Shown: positions 1 to 7,878 of the stretch, piece by piece
Layout: the number at the start of each line of letters is the position of its first letter
Position numbering within the stretch: position 1 is the stretch's first letter
NCBI GenBank assembly: GCA_964484675.1
Contig: CAZAFC010000006.1
Coordinates: forward strand, 1 to 64,000
Direction of reading: 5' to 3'
From: CAZAFC01 sp964484675
GTDB lineage: Bacteria > Patescibacteriota > Saccharimonadia > Saccharimonadales > UBA4665
DNA: 64,000 bases
The notes under the pieces: model-generated
Seen by the model: the letters and a program-made list of their open reading frames with translations, nothing else
What the model was told of the DNA's origin: nothing
Databases searched by the model: none
Program-made: the position numbers and the translations under genes

Positions 1-74
1 GGGCGTAGCTCAGTGGTTAGAGCAGGCGGCTCATAACCGCTTGGTCGCTGGTTCAAGTCCAGCCGCCCTCACCA
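1..74 (+). tRNA. tRNA with CAU anticodon (elongator Met or Ile2), first two bases missing
   Basis: The cloverleaf is readable: D arm near 8-23, anticodon stem 25-29/37-41 with CAT at 32-34, TpsiC loop motif GTTCAAG near 51-57, and an encoded CCA at 72-74. The 3' acceptor strand is CGCCCTC, so the 5' strand should be GAGGGCG. Only GGGCG is present, so the window edge cuts off two bases. The anticodon stem lacks the three G-C pairs typical of initiator tRNA, so this is elongator Met, or Ile2 if C34 is modified to lysidine. The sequence does not separate those two. Confidence 0.93.
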
Positions 75-144
75 TAGTTTGATATTTTTAGATTATCCTT
101 ATGTGCTTGTTACTTTTCTGATGAAATTTTCATGTCCGAGGTGA

Positions 145-180
145 GCCAGGCTTGACCGCAGTGTTTTGACAAGGCCTGGC
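145..180 (+). other. Inverted repeat in the tRNA-to-gene spacer
   Basis: GCCAGG at 145-150 pairs with CCTGGC at 175-180 around a 24-base loop. No U-tract follows. It could end or process the tRNA transcript. Apart from this repeat and the promoter at 239-244, I see nothing else in 75-318. Confidence 0.3.
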
Positions 181-238
181 CTCATGTGGCGGGCATCATC
201 TCGAAAACCGGCATCGAATTCACGCCATGTCAATATGA

Positions 239-244
239 TATAAT
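239..244 (+). promoter_or_regulatory. -10 box TATAAT of the gene at 319
   Basis: A perfect TATAAT lies 75 bases before the ATG at 319. The hexamer 17 bases upstream, GAATTC, is a poor -35 box. The leader of about 67 bases contains a small hairpin, TCCAG/CTGGA around CCCTAG. Confidence 0.5.
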
Positions 245-318
245 TTCCGTTTCCAGCCCTAGCTGGAGCACCTGTTCAGAGTGTTTGGGTGACCTGGCGA
301 TTTGAGCCAAGGAGAACT

Positions 319-915
319 ATGGTTAATCTGTTTGCATCTCACAGCCCGAGCGGCCTGGGACTGGTTGCCGTCTGGGGCGATCTTGTGGCGCTCCTCATCA
401 CTGCCTGCCGGGCAAGCAAAGAGCCGTCCGGCAACTTGCGCGCAAGAAAGCGTTACAGCGCCAGCCTTTACGCGCTCATTCTCATGCCGGTTTTCGAGAT
501 GATGCCCGTCACATTCGAGCTCAAGCACAAGTCCACACTCCAGCAAAGCATTGCAGCAGGCGCTGGGCTCAAACCAGATCATTTCATCGGTCTCGATGGC
601 ATGCTGTTGGCGAGTTGCGTTGCCGTCACCATGATACTCTGCGCGTTCGTCATTGGCCCGCAACGCCTCTGGCGCTTCAGCATCGTGCTGCTGGCGGGCA
701 TCGCAGCAATCGGATTTGCGTGGGACCTGGAGTGGTCGCGGACTGGAAGCACTTACACGGCCACCGGTGCTAACTGCGCGTGGTGGCTGGTACTGCCGGG
801 AGCCTTCGTGCTCTTGGTGGCAGCAGTAGTGAAGACAGTTGTCGTTCTGCGCAAGGCAGTACCCATGTGGCGCGCCTCCCGACCGAGCCGCACAACAAAA
901 GCGGATGACAACTAG
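319..915 (+). CDS. Orphan multi-span membrane protein (lone gene O1)
   Basis: This encodes 198 residues of unknown function. Hydrophobic stretches near residues 12-30, 48-66, 92-112, 117-136 and 153-175 suggest four or five membrane spans, followed by a basic polar tail. I chose the ATG at 319 rather than the in-frame ATG at 289 because AGGAG lies just before it. A Shine-Dalgarno and a leader are unusual here, where most native genes look leaderless. The gene stands alone between a tRNA and an oppositely oriented ABC transporter operon, and a strong 11-bp hairpin follows the stop. Its codon bias is intermediate, less G/C-ending than the other orphan genes. Confidence 0.75.
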   Translation: MVNLFASHSPSGLGLVAVWGDLVALLITACRASKEPSGNLRARKRYSASLYALILMPVFEMMPVTFELKHKSTLQQSIAAGAGLKPDHFIGLDGMLLASCVAVTMILCAFVIGPQRLWRFSIVLLAGIAAIGFAWDLEWSRTGSTYTATGANCAWWLVLPGAFVLLVAAVVKTVVVLRKAVPMWRASRPSRTTKADDN

Positions 916-928
916 CTATTCAGCAGCA

Positions 929-963
929 GCGCGGCGAGCCCTTTTGGCAAACGCTCGCCGCGC
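929..963 (+). terminator. 11-bp GC hairpin after O1
   Basis: GCGCGGCGAGC at 929-939 pairs perfectly with GCTCGCCGCGC at 953-963 around a 13-base loop. A T-rich run occurs only about 30 bases later, near 990-1000, so this is not a classic intrinsic terminator. It may instead protect the 3' end. Confidence 0.5.
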
Positions 964-1089
964 TCAAGCCCCAAACACTCTGATCAATTTTCTTTTTTTA
1001 TATCCGCAGGTCTGGAAGCCGTCACTAGAGAATAAAGCACTCTTCAAATAATCCGATGAATCCAAACTTTTGAACCGAAAAATCAGAGA

Positions 1090-1827
1090 TTAATTAGCGT
1101 CGCGCTTACTAAACAACGTAAAGGCGATAATCCATCCGCCGACAATATAACTCAGCGCCACTAATGCCGCCTTAGGTGGCGTAATGCTACCAGACGGCTG
1201 GTTCAGCATAGTGAGCAGCGAATTGAACGGCAGGTATTGCACGTTCTTCTTGAGCAGCAAACCCAGCAGCGACTCTACCGTACCGGGCACCAGAAACAGC
1301 GCCGTAATAGTGGCCACTCGGTTGCGCAAAAGCGCGCCAAACATCAGCCCAAACATGCCGTATCCCCAGCCAAACAGCAAGCTGCGCCACAATAAATCGC
1401 GGTAATGAAATACTTGGTGCACCGCATGCAGGTGTTTCAAATGTATGCCGACTGCTGTCAAGACCGGCGACAACGAGCAGACTACCAACGTGAACACTAC
1501 CGAGAATCCAGAGATGAGCACGAGTTTGGCAAAGAGCGATCGCGCCCGACTGTTACTACTGGTAAGTGTGTACATGATGGTGCTGTAGCTATATTCGTGC
1601 GTCATCAACAGTGCCGCGATCAAAGACACAAAAATCGCCAGCGCGCCAATAGCGCCAGTAACTTGGCTCGCTAAATATCCGGAGTCCCGCAGATGTGCCG
1701 CATCAATCTTGTAGCCCTGCACGTAGCCAGCGTAAAAAATCATAAGCAACAGCACGCCGAGCGACAAAAAGTACGTGGTTCGCACTGTAAATAGCTTGCG
1801 AAATTCCGATTTGAGTGAAGCGAACAT
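1090..1827 (-). CDS. ABC-2 family transporter permease
   Basis: This 245-residue protein has about six hydrophobic segments and starts MFASLKSEFRKLFTVRT, the amphipathic N-terminus followed by a first span near 17-38 that is typical of ABC-2 permeases. It should form the membrane channel of an exporter with the ATPase encoded directly upstream. The two genes overlap by one base at 1827 (TAATG), which indicates translational coupling. The substrate cannot be inferred. Homologues of this type export antimicrobial peptides or act in bacteriocin immunity, but that is family knowledge and not shown here. Confidence 0.85.
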   Translation of the reverse strand: MFASLKSEFRKLFTVRTTYFLSLGVLLLMIFYAGYVQGYKIDAAHLRDSGYLASQVTGAIGALAIFVSLIAALLMTHEYSYSTIMYTLTSSNSRARSLFAKLVLISGFSVVFTLVVCSLSPVLTAVGIHLKHLHAVHQVFHYRDLLWRSLLFGWGYGMFGLMFGALLRNRVATITALFLVPGTVESLLGLLLKKNVQYLPFNSLLTMLNQPSGSITPPKAALVALSYIVGGWIIAFTLFSKRDAN

Positions 1828-2738
1828 TATTTTGACTCCTTGCTGTGCGTGCGATATTCCTGTGCATCTTCGGTCAATTCCAAAAATGCGTCCTCAAGCG
1901 AGGCAGCTTTGTTGGTCAATTCCAAGATCGTAATGCCGCCGCCGAACGCCAACTTGCCGATAGCGTCGGTGGTTGCGCCCTTGATTTGCAGCCCGCCGTC
2001 AACCTCGCTGAAAGAGTAGTGGGCACCATCGAGCAGTTTCTTGAGCTGGCTCATATTGCTGGCGCGCACGAGCACGCCCGAGCTGCTGCTGCCGGCAATG
2101 AGTTCTTCAATTGAGGTGCTCGCGATGAGCTTGCCCTTGCCGATGACCACGATGTTGTCGGCCATTTGCGACATTTCGCTGAGCAAGTGGCTCGACACGA
2201 AGACCGCGTTGCCTTTGGCGGCGTAATCTTTGAGGAATTGGCGCAGCCAGGCGATGCCTTCGGGGTCGAGGCCGTTGGCCGGCTCGTCGAGCATGAGATA
2301 CTTGGGGTCGCCCAAGATTGCCGCAGCGATGCCGAGGCGCTGGCACATACCGAGGCTGAATTTACCCGGGCGCTTGCGCGCCACATCGAGCAAGCCCACC
2401 ATGTCGAGCGTTTCATCAACCCGCGCATCAGCAATACCGCCAGCCGCTGCCAGCACCCGCAAGTGATTGCGCGCCGATCGCGTCGGATGAAAAGCTTTCG
2501 CCTCAAGCAAAATGCCGATCTCGCGCGATGGCTGCGCATACTCGTGCAGCTTTTTGCCGTCAAATGTCGTCTTGCCGCCACCATTGTCGAGGCCGAGCAT
2601 GAGCCGCATCGTCGTAGATTTGCCAGCGCCATTCGGCCCCAAAAAGCCGGTCACTTTGCCTGTCTCAACCTCAAATGAAATATCATCGACGGCGAGTTTC
2701 TTCTTATATTGCTTGGTGAGATGTTCGGCCTTAATCAT
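1827..2738 (-). CDS. ABC transporter ATP-binding protein
   Basis: This 303-residue ATPase powers the permease encoded next to it. Motifs in order are Walker A GPNGAGKST near residue 35, a degenerate signature FSLGMCQRLG near 129, Walker B YLMLDEP followed by ANGLDPEG near 152, and the H-loop SSHLLSEM near 183. About 90 C-terminal residues follow the nucleotide-binding domain, as in drug and bacteriocin exporters. I start at MIKAEHLTKQYKK because TATACT ends six bases before that ATG, the leaderless pattern seen across the window. A longer in-frame start at 2774 lies upstream of this promoter. Confidence 0.9.
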   Translation of the reverse strand: MIKAEHLTKQYKKKLAVDDISFEVETGKVTGFLGPNGAGKSTTMRLMLGLDNGGGKTTFDGKKLHEYAQPSREIGILLEAKAFHPTRSARNHLRVLAAAGGIADARVDETLDMVGLLDVARKRPGKFSLGMCQRLGIAAAILGDPKYLMLDEPANGLDPEGIAWLRQFLKDYAAKGNAVFVSSHLLSEMSQMADNIVVIGKGKLIASTSIEELIAGSSSSGVLVRASNMSQLKKLLDGAHYSFSEVDGGLQIKGATTDAIGKLAFGGGITILELTNKAASLEDAFLELTEDAQEYRTHSKESK

Positions 2739-2793
2739 ATCGACAGTATAGCGTGAGACGGCTCGAGTAATCAAATCATGTTTGCGCGTGTAG

Positions 2794-3786
2794 CTACGCG
2801 AGATTTCGCTCAGCCTCGGCGAGCAGCGCCAACAGCTCTTGCGCCGACGTCGCCGCCATTAGTCGCTCGCGCAGTTCTTTGGCGTCGTCGAAGTGATTGA
2901 CGTAAATTTTGCAAAATTTGTTGAGTAGCTCGGGGCGGCGCTCACCTTCGCGCCATGTCTCGCTAAAAAGCTTAACGTGTTTAGCAAAGAGAGCGATCCG
3001 CTGTGCGGGCGCAAAATCAAGCCACGAACTCTGCTTCGCAAACACAAACGGATCGTGAAAAATGCCGCGGCCAATCATAATTCCATCAAGCTTGTACTGC
3101 TCCGCCAGCGCCAAGCCCTGCGCGCGACTCTGCACATCACCGTTGCCGACGAGCAATGTTTCGGGGGCCAGCTTGTCGCGCAGCTCACGTATCGCGCCGA
3201 TCAGATCCCAGTTCGCCGGGACGGCGCTCATTTGGCGCTGCGTTCGGCCGTGAATCGTTACCATGCTAAGCTTCTGCTTGAGCAGCAGCTCGTGCCAGCT
3301 CAGATCGACTTCGCGAAAACCAAGACGGGTTTTGACACTCACCGGCACTCGGCCGGCTGCGCCTTCCTGTGTGGCCTGGATAATTTCGAGCGCTAACGGA
3401 CGATTTTCAATCAAGGCGCTGCAACAGCCGTTTTTTACCACTGCCTTGACCGGACAGCCCATGTTGATATCAATGCCGGCAAAGCCCATCTCCACTAGCT
3501 CCCGCGCCGTCTTGAAATAATTGTCCGGGTTCTTGCCCCAGATCTGCGCCACGAGTGATTGCTCGGCGGCAGTATGCTGCAATTTCTTGATAAGGCGCGG
3601 CCGACCCGGACTTTGCAAACCATCGACGTTCACAAATTCTGTAAAAAACAAATCCGGCGCAGCACAGTCGGCAATCATCTGTCGAAACACCGTGTCCGTC
3701 ACATCGTCCATCGGCGCCAGCACAAAAAAGGGGCGTGGAAGACTGGCAAATGAGTTTGTTTGCAACGTGTTCGTGGTGTAGTTCAT
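2794..3786 (-). CDS. tRNA-dihydrouridine synthase (DusB-like)
   Basis: This 330-residue flavoenzyme reduces uridine in the tRNA D-loop using NADPH. Family motifs appear in order: APMDDVTD near residue 24, DINMGCP near 105, the catalytic-cysteine motif KNGCCSALI near 118, VSVKTRLG near 150, TIHGRTQRQM near 178, GNGDV near 214 and GIMIGRGIF near 236. The C-terminal helical domain is present, so the length fits the family. The sequence does not say which uridine it modifies, so I give no Dus subtype as a symbol. Its own promoter lies just upstream. Confidence 0.93.
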   Translation of the reverse strand: MNYTTNTLQTNSFASLPRPFFVLAPMDDVTDTVFRQMIADCAAPDLFFTEFVNVDGLQSPGRPRLIKKLQHTAAEQSLVAQIWGKNPDNYFKTARELVEMGFAGIDINMGCPVKAVVKNGCCSALIENRPLALEIIQATQEGAAGRVPVSVKTRLGFREVDLSWHELLLKQKLSMVTIHGRTQRQMSAVPANWDLIGAIRELRDKLAPETLLVGNGDVQSRAQGLALAEQYKLDGIMIGRGIFHDPFVFAKQSSWLDFAPAQRIALFAKHVKLFSETWREGERRPELLNKFCKIYVNHFDDAKELRERLMAATSAQELLALLAEAERNLA

Positions 3787-3822
3787 ATCAAAATCGACAG
3801 GCGCGTGATTCTTTCAAAATAT

Positions 3823-3828
3823 ATTATA
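3823..3828 (-). promoter_or_regulatory. -10 box of the dihydrouridine synthase gene
   Basis: Read on the minus strand, TATAAT lies about 36 bases before the ATG at 3786 in an AT-rich stretch. Apart from this promoter I see nothing convincing in 3787-4046. Confidence 0.5.
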
Positions 3829-4046
3829 TAAGGCTTGTGCGCATCTCGCAAATCATGCCACCCGCACTGCCTGCATGCCTACGCCGCAAAAGGTTTGGAT
3901 TTGCTAGCCGACACTAGAAGGCAGATTGTTAATTACACGTTCTAGGCAAATAGTGCCCCTACTGGGTGCAACCCACTTCGAAATGGCGGGCCAGACAAAA
4001 ACTCTGCGGAGTAATGTCGCGTCCCATCGCGCGCTCGATGCTGGAG

Positions 4047-5159
4047 CTATTCCCAGCGAAATACACGAAAAGCGATCACGTATACAACGACCGTCCACAG
4101 CCCGACGAGGCCGATTTGCGGCGCAATGCCGGCCAGACTTTTGCCCTCAGTGGCGATTAGTCGTATGCCATCGATCACCGGCGTGAGCGGCAAAAAGCCT
4201 GTGATGTGCTGGAGCCATTCGGGCATGATATAGCGTGGGAAAAATGTGCCCGAGAGGAACATCATTGGAAACGTCACGATGTTGCCGAGCGGTGCCGCCT
4301 GGCGCTCGTTGCTTGCCCAGCCGCCAATAGCCAGGCCGATACCCAAAATCATCACAATACCGAGCACCAAAAATAGCCCAAGCTCAGCGTAATTGCCCAC
4401 GACCTTGAGATGGAACAGCTTGATCGCAAAGCTAAACAAAATCGCGATCGTCAGCAAGCCGATAATCGCCTGCGAGACCATCGTCGACAAAAAGTACTGC
4501 CAGACGCGCAGCGGCGTGGTGTGGAATCGGCGCAAAATGCCCTGTTTCTTGAGCTCCGGGAACACGTTTACCGGGCCGAAAATACCCAGACCCATAATGG
4601 CGAACCCGAGCAAACCGGCAAACGTGTAGTCGAATTGCCGCAAGCCTTGGTGGCCGTTTTGCTGCGACGTGACCGTAAACGGCGTCGGATTTTTCACGAA
4701 TTTCAGGTTCACCGTTTGGAGTTCGCTTTGCAGCACCGAAGTTAGCGTTTGTGCCGCCTGCTGATTGTTTTGTGTGTAATACACCGTGGCCTGGCCAGAT
4801 GGGAAGGCCTGGCCCCTCTGCTGCTCGCCAAAATTCTTGGGCAGCACAATGGCAGCGTCGAGCTGGCCGTGGCTCATTTTATCGTTAGCCTGCGCGATGG
4901 TCGACACGTCACTACTCACCTTGAACAGCTTGCCCTGGTGGCTCAAACTACTGACAAAATCATCGGCAACTTTTGACTGCGACTGATTGAAGATTGCCAC
5001 ATTGAACGAAACGCTCGCGCTGTTACCGAATAAGCCGCCGAAGACAAACAGGAAAATCAGCGGGAAAAGGATGGTGAAAAACATGGCCGTTTTGTCGCGG
5101 AAATACCGCCGCGTGTTGAGCTTGGCAAACACCAAGACAGTAAAAAGTTTTCGTTTCAT
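4047..5159 (-). CDS. ABC-2 type transporter permease with large periplasmic-side domain
   Basis: This 370-residue permease has one N-terminal span near 25-45, an extracytoplasmic domain of about 130 residues, and five C-terminal spans. That is the ABC2_membrane_3 layout of NatB/YhaP/YbhR-type exporters. The conserved run near residue 180 (GLLGFAIMGLGIFGPVN) begins the second span. Its ATG overlaps the stop of the upstream ATPase gene by four bases (5156-5159), so the pair is translationally coupled. The substrate is unknown. The family exports drugs, lipids or sodium. Confidence 0.88.
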   Translation of the reverse strand: MKRKLFTVLVFAKLNTRRYFRDKTAMFFTILFPLIFLFVFGGLFGNSASVSFNVAIFNQSQSKVADDFVSSLSHQGKLFKVSSDVSTIAQANDKMSHGQLDAAIVLPKNFGEQQRGQAFPSGQATVYYTQNNQQAAQTLTSVLQSELQTVNLKFVKNPTPFTVTSQQNGHQGLRQFDYTFAGLLGFAIMGLGIFGPVNVFPELKKQGILRRFHTTPLRVWQYFLSTMVSQAIIGLLTIAILFSFAIKLFHLKVVGNYAELGLFLVLGIVMILGIGLAIGGWASNERQAAPLGNIVTFPMMFLSGTFFPRYIMPEWLQHITGFLPLTPVIDGIRLIATEGKSLAGIAPQIGLVGLWTVVVYVIAFRVFRWE

Positions 5160-5917
5160 GCTTCGCCCCGCAATCCCTTGCCCGTCAAATCGATAAACAC
5201 ATCTTCCAGATTAGCCTGCTCAACCGGCTGCTGCTTGGTAAAGCCGCGCCCCAGCAGGCTTTTGATCAGCTTTTGCGGCGTGTCGAGAGCGATGATCTTG
5301 CCCGAATCCATGATGGCTACGCGGTCGCAGAGCTGCTCGGCTTCATCCATGTAATGTGTTGTCAAAATCACGCTAATGCCGCGGTCGCGGACTTTGCGCA
5401 CCAAATCCCACAGATTGCGCCGCGCTTGTGGGTCAAGCCCGGTCGTCGGTTCATCCATGAAAAACACCTTCGGATTGTGGACTAGTGCCGCCGCGATGCT
5501 GAATCGCTGCTTCTGGCCGCCACTCAATTTTTCGATGTAGCTGTTGCGCTTCTCGAGCAAATCAACATCAGCCAGAAAGCTTTTGACGTCGACTTTTTCG
5601 CCGTATGCGGCCGCAAACAGCTCGATGAGCTCGCTCAGCTTGGTCCGATCCTGAAACGCCGGCGACTGCGGTTGCACGCCGATCATGCCGCGGATTTTGT
5701 ACGGATTGTGCGCCACATCAACGCCGTCAATTGTCGCTGTGCCGCCGTCGATCGGCCGCAATGCCTCAATCATTTCGAGCGTCGTGGTTTTGCCGGCGCC
5801 ATTGGGTCCCAAAATCCCAAACACTTCACCTTTTTTTACTTCAAAGCTAATACCATCGACGACCGCTTTGCCATCATAGAATTTCTTGAGGTCTTTTACT
5901 GATAGAATCACATCCAT
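5156..5917 (-). CDS. ABC transporter ATP-binding protein (drug-export type)
   Basis: This 253-residue ATPase partners the permease at 4047-5159. It has Walker A GPNGAGKTT near residue 36, a canonical signature LSGGQKQRFS near 133, Walker B VFFMDEP with TTGLDPQARR near 155, and H-loop TTHYMDEAEQ near 188. The upstream in-frame extension to 6001 is rejected because TATAGT ends seven bases before the ATG at 5917, matching the leaderless arrangement of neighbouring genes. Confidence 0.92.
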   Translation of the reverse strand: MDVILSVKDLKKFYDGKAVVDGISFEVKKGEVFGILGPNGAGKTTTLEMIEALRPIDGGTATIDGVDVAHNPYKIRGMIGVQPQSPAFQDRTKLSELIELFAAAYGEKVDVKSFLADVDLLEKRNSYIEKLSGGQKQRFSIAAALVHNPKVFFMDEPTTGLDPQARRNLWDLVRKVRDRGISVILTTHYMDEAEQLCDRVAIMDSGKIIALDTPQKLIKSLLGRGFTKQQPVEQANLEDVFIDLTGKGLRGEA

Positions 5918-5983
5918 GGCTACCACTATAGCAAACGCATGGTGCATTGTGAAAATAGAGAATTCAAAGAGAGGAACAACATA

Positions 5984-6015
5984 AAAGCACCCTACAGACA
6001 AGCCGAGGGTGCTTT
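5984..6015 (-). terminator. Intrinsic terminator after the small conserved protein
   Basis: A perfect 10-bp stem, AAAGCACCCT with AGGGTGCTTT around a 12-base loop, ends in TTTT on the minus strand, nine bases after the stop at 6024. Confidence 0.7.
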
Positions 6016-6023
6016 GGAAATAC

Positions 6024-6230
6024 TTACGCTTTGTCGGCGCTTGCCACGGTCAGGAAGCCGTTGCGCGGGTTTTCTTTGATGACCTTGCCAGCTGGCAATG
6101 CATCGATGGACTCAGGTCGCTCGTCCTTGCTGAAGTAGTAAATAGTTTGCTCTTTACCACCGCGAAGTACAACCTTTTTTGAGTTCAGGTAGTAGGTTAC
6201 GCCCTTCGAGTTAGTGTGTGTGTATGCCAT
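6024..6230 (-). CDS. Small conserved Saccharibacteria-type protein
   Basis: This 68-residue protein starts MAYTHTNSKGVTYYLNSKK and continues with a VLRGGKEQTIYYF core. I recognise it as a hypothetical that recurs in Saccharibacteria genomes. Its function is unknown. The small size, alternating aromatic and charged residues and lack of a signal peptide suggest a compact cytosolic beta-rich protein. It has a strong dedicated promoter (TTGACA-18-TATGGT) and its own terminator, so it is probably a well-expressed monocistronic gene. The purine-poor leader shows no clear Shine-Dalgarno. Confidence 0.85.
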   Translation of the reverse strand: MAYTHTNSKGVTYYLNSKKVVLRGGKEQTIYYFSKDERPESIDALPAGKVIKENPRNGFLTVASADKA

Positions 6231-6273
6231 TCCTGATTTTCCCTCTCTTTAGTGAATTAGTAATGGTATCCCT

Positions 6274-6303
6274 ACCATACTCTCGCCGATTTTCGTTTGT
6301 CAA
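6274..6303 (-). promoter_or_regulatory. Promoter TTGACA-18-TATGGT of the small conserved gene
   Basis: On the minus strand a consensus -35 (6298-6303) and a near-consensus -10 (6274-6279) are 18 bases apart, about 44 bases before the ATG at 6230. Confidence 0.65.
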
Positions 6304-6388
6304 CATTTTCCTTGGGGTATTTGCACTTGATGCCGCTTATGTATTACACTGAGACCTATACAATTAGAGACTAATTTCAGGGGGAACT

Positions 6389-7063
6389 ATGGATTTCACA
6401 AATCGCGGCGGGCAGCAAACACAAACACCACGCCCTAGCACGTCAACATCGGCCGGCGACACGGCTGTGAGCGCAAGCACCGGCGACCACAATGCAAAAT
6501 TCGGCGGCAAAAAGTCGTTCATGAGCGGCGATCCAAAATGGATGCGCATCGCAACTGTGGGGCTGCTGTTTGCTATCACCATTCTCGCGATTAGCATTAG
6601 CTTCCTATTCTACTACGGCACGCCCAACGAAGCTAAATACGTCGACAGCTCCAAATATCAGGCCATCTTTTTAACCAACAATCAAGTGTACTTTGGAAAA
6701 ATCAAGACCGTGAACAACAAGTTCATCGACTTGCAAAACATCTACTACCTCAATAGTCCAAGCAATAGTAACGGCACTCAAAACGCCACTTCTACAAGCA
6801 GCAACAACAGCTTTTCGCTCATCAAGCTTGGCTGTGAACTGCATGGCCCGACCGACCAAATGCTGATCAATCGCGACCAAGTAACCTTCTGGGAAAACCT
6901 CAAATCAGGCGGCCAAGTAGCGCAAGCAATTTCTAAGTGGCTGCAGCAGAACCCGAACGGCCAGACCTGCTCGACCTCAACCGGCACGACGCAGCAAAGC
7001 ACGGGCACTTCCAGCACCACTGGCTCAAGCACATCGACAAGCTCGACAACCGGCAAGCAGTAG
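6389..7063 (+). CDS. Single-span membrane protein with Ser/Thr-rich tail
   Basis: This 224-residue protein has a polar Thr/Ser-rich N-terminus, one membrane span near 53-76, then an extracellular domain. That domain contains YQAIFLTNNQVYFGKI and a CELHGPTDQMLINRDQVTFW segment, and is followed by a Ser/Thr/Gly tail from about residue 195. The central region resembles a conserved Saccharibacteria hypothetical. I know no function, and it is likely displayed outside the membrane. GGGGG lies seven bases before the ATG, so this native gene may use a ribosome-binding site. An intrinsic terminator follows. Confidence 0.82.
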   Translation: MDFTNRGGQQTQTPRPSTSTSAGDTAVSASTGDHNAKFGGKKSFMSGDPKWMRIATVGLLFAITILAISISFLFYYGTPNEAKYVDSSKYQAIFLTNNQVYFGKIKTVNNKFIDLQNIYYLNSPSNSNGTQNATSTSSNNSFSLIKLGCELHGPTDQMLINRDQVTFWENLKSGGQVAQAISKWLQQNPNGQTCSTSTGTTQQSTGTSSTTGSSTSTSSTTGKQ

Positions 7064-7091
7064 CGACCGGAGCGATTCCGCGTTCGACCAG

Positions 7092-7121
7092 ACAGCCCTC
7101 ATCAAACGAGGGCTGTTTTTT
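7092..7121 (+). terminator. Intrinsic terminator
   Basis: ACAGCCCTC pairs with GAGGGCTGT around a short loop and is followed by TTTTTT, about 30 bases after the stop of the 6389 gene. Confidence 0.85.
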
Positions 7122-7169
7122 GGTGCATCATGCTACACTAAACGAAGCGACAAACGCTTATTCTTAACT

Positions 7170-7781
7170 ATGCGCGACAAAAAGCAGCTGCATCATCTGT
7201 GGACCAAGGTGCGTCCGATCAAAACCATATATTTGCTTGGGGCGTTTTTGGTTATGGCGAGCGTATCTGTGTGGGCGCTGCGATCGAACAACATCACTAT
7301 GGTGCGCCTGCGCACTGCCGTCTACCAGGCCGATCAGCAAAATGGCGACGTGAACGGCGCGCTCAATGCCCTGCGTAACTACGTGTACGCCCATATGAAC
7401 ACCAATCTCACCAGTGGTAACAGCTCGGTGTATCCGCCGATTCAGCTCAAGTACACCTACGATCGGCTGCAAGCAGCGCAGCTCGCGAGCCTGGGCACGG
7501 ATTCGGCGATTTATACTCAGGCGCAGAAATATTGCGAGCAGCAGGATTCGGTGGATTTTTCCGGCCACAACCGCGTACCATGCATCGAGGATTACGTGTC
7601 GATGCATGGCTCGACGGTGCAGATCAAGCAAATTCCAGACAGCATGTACAAGTTTAATTTTATTTCGCCGACATGGTCGCCCGATTTGGCCGGCTGGACG
7701 CTCGTGGCAAGCTTTGTTTTGCTGGTGCTGGCGGTACTGCGATTTACTGCTGGTATGTGGCTGCGCCAAGCCAGCAAATAG
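7170..7781 (+). CDS. Two-span membrane protein of unknown function
   Basis: This 203-residue protein has a span near 18-37, an outside domain of about 130 residues, and a second span near 172-192 ending in a basic tail (AGMWLRQASK). The outside region includes a helical LRTAVYQADQQNGDV segment and two cysteines (CEQQ and CIEDY) that could form a disulfide. This would fit a substrate of the DsbA-like protein at 20679, which is inference. I do not recognise the family. A TACACT box near 7134 could be its promoter. Confidence 0.75.
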   Translation: MRDKKQLHHLWTKVRPIKTIYLLGAFLVMASVSVWALRSNNITMVRLRTAVYQADQQNGDVNGALNALRNYVYAHMNTNLTSGNSSVYPPIQLKYTYDRLQAAQLASLGTDSAIYTQAQKYCEQQDSVDFSGHNRVPCIEDYVSMHGSTVQIKQIPDSMYKFNFISPTWSPDLAGWTLVASFVLLVLAVLRFTAGMWLRQASK

Positions 7782-7878
7782 CCTCGAGGCGTGGTACATT
7801 TTTGGCCCTGCGGAGAAGCGTAGTAGCCATATGGTCGCAGCTGATTGATGATCTGTTCGGGAGCCAGACGTTCCTAGT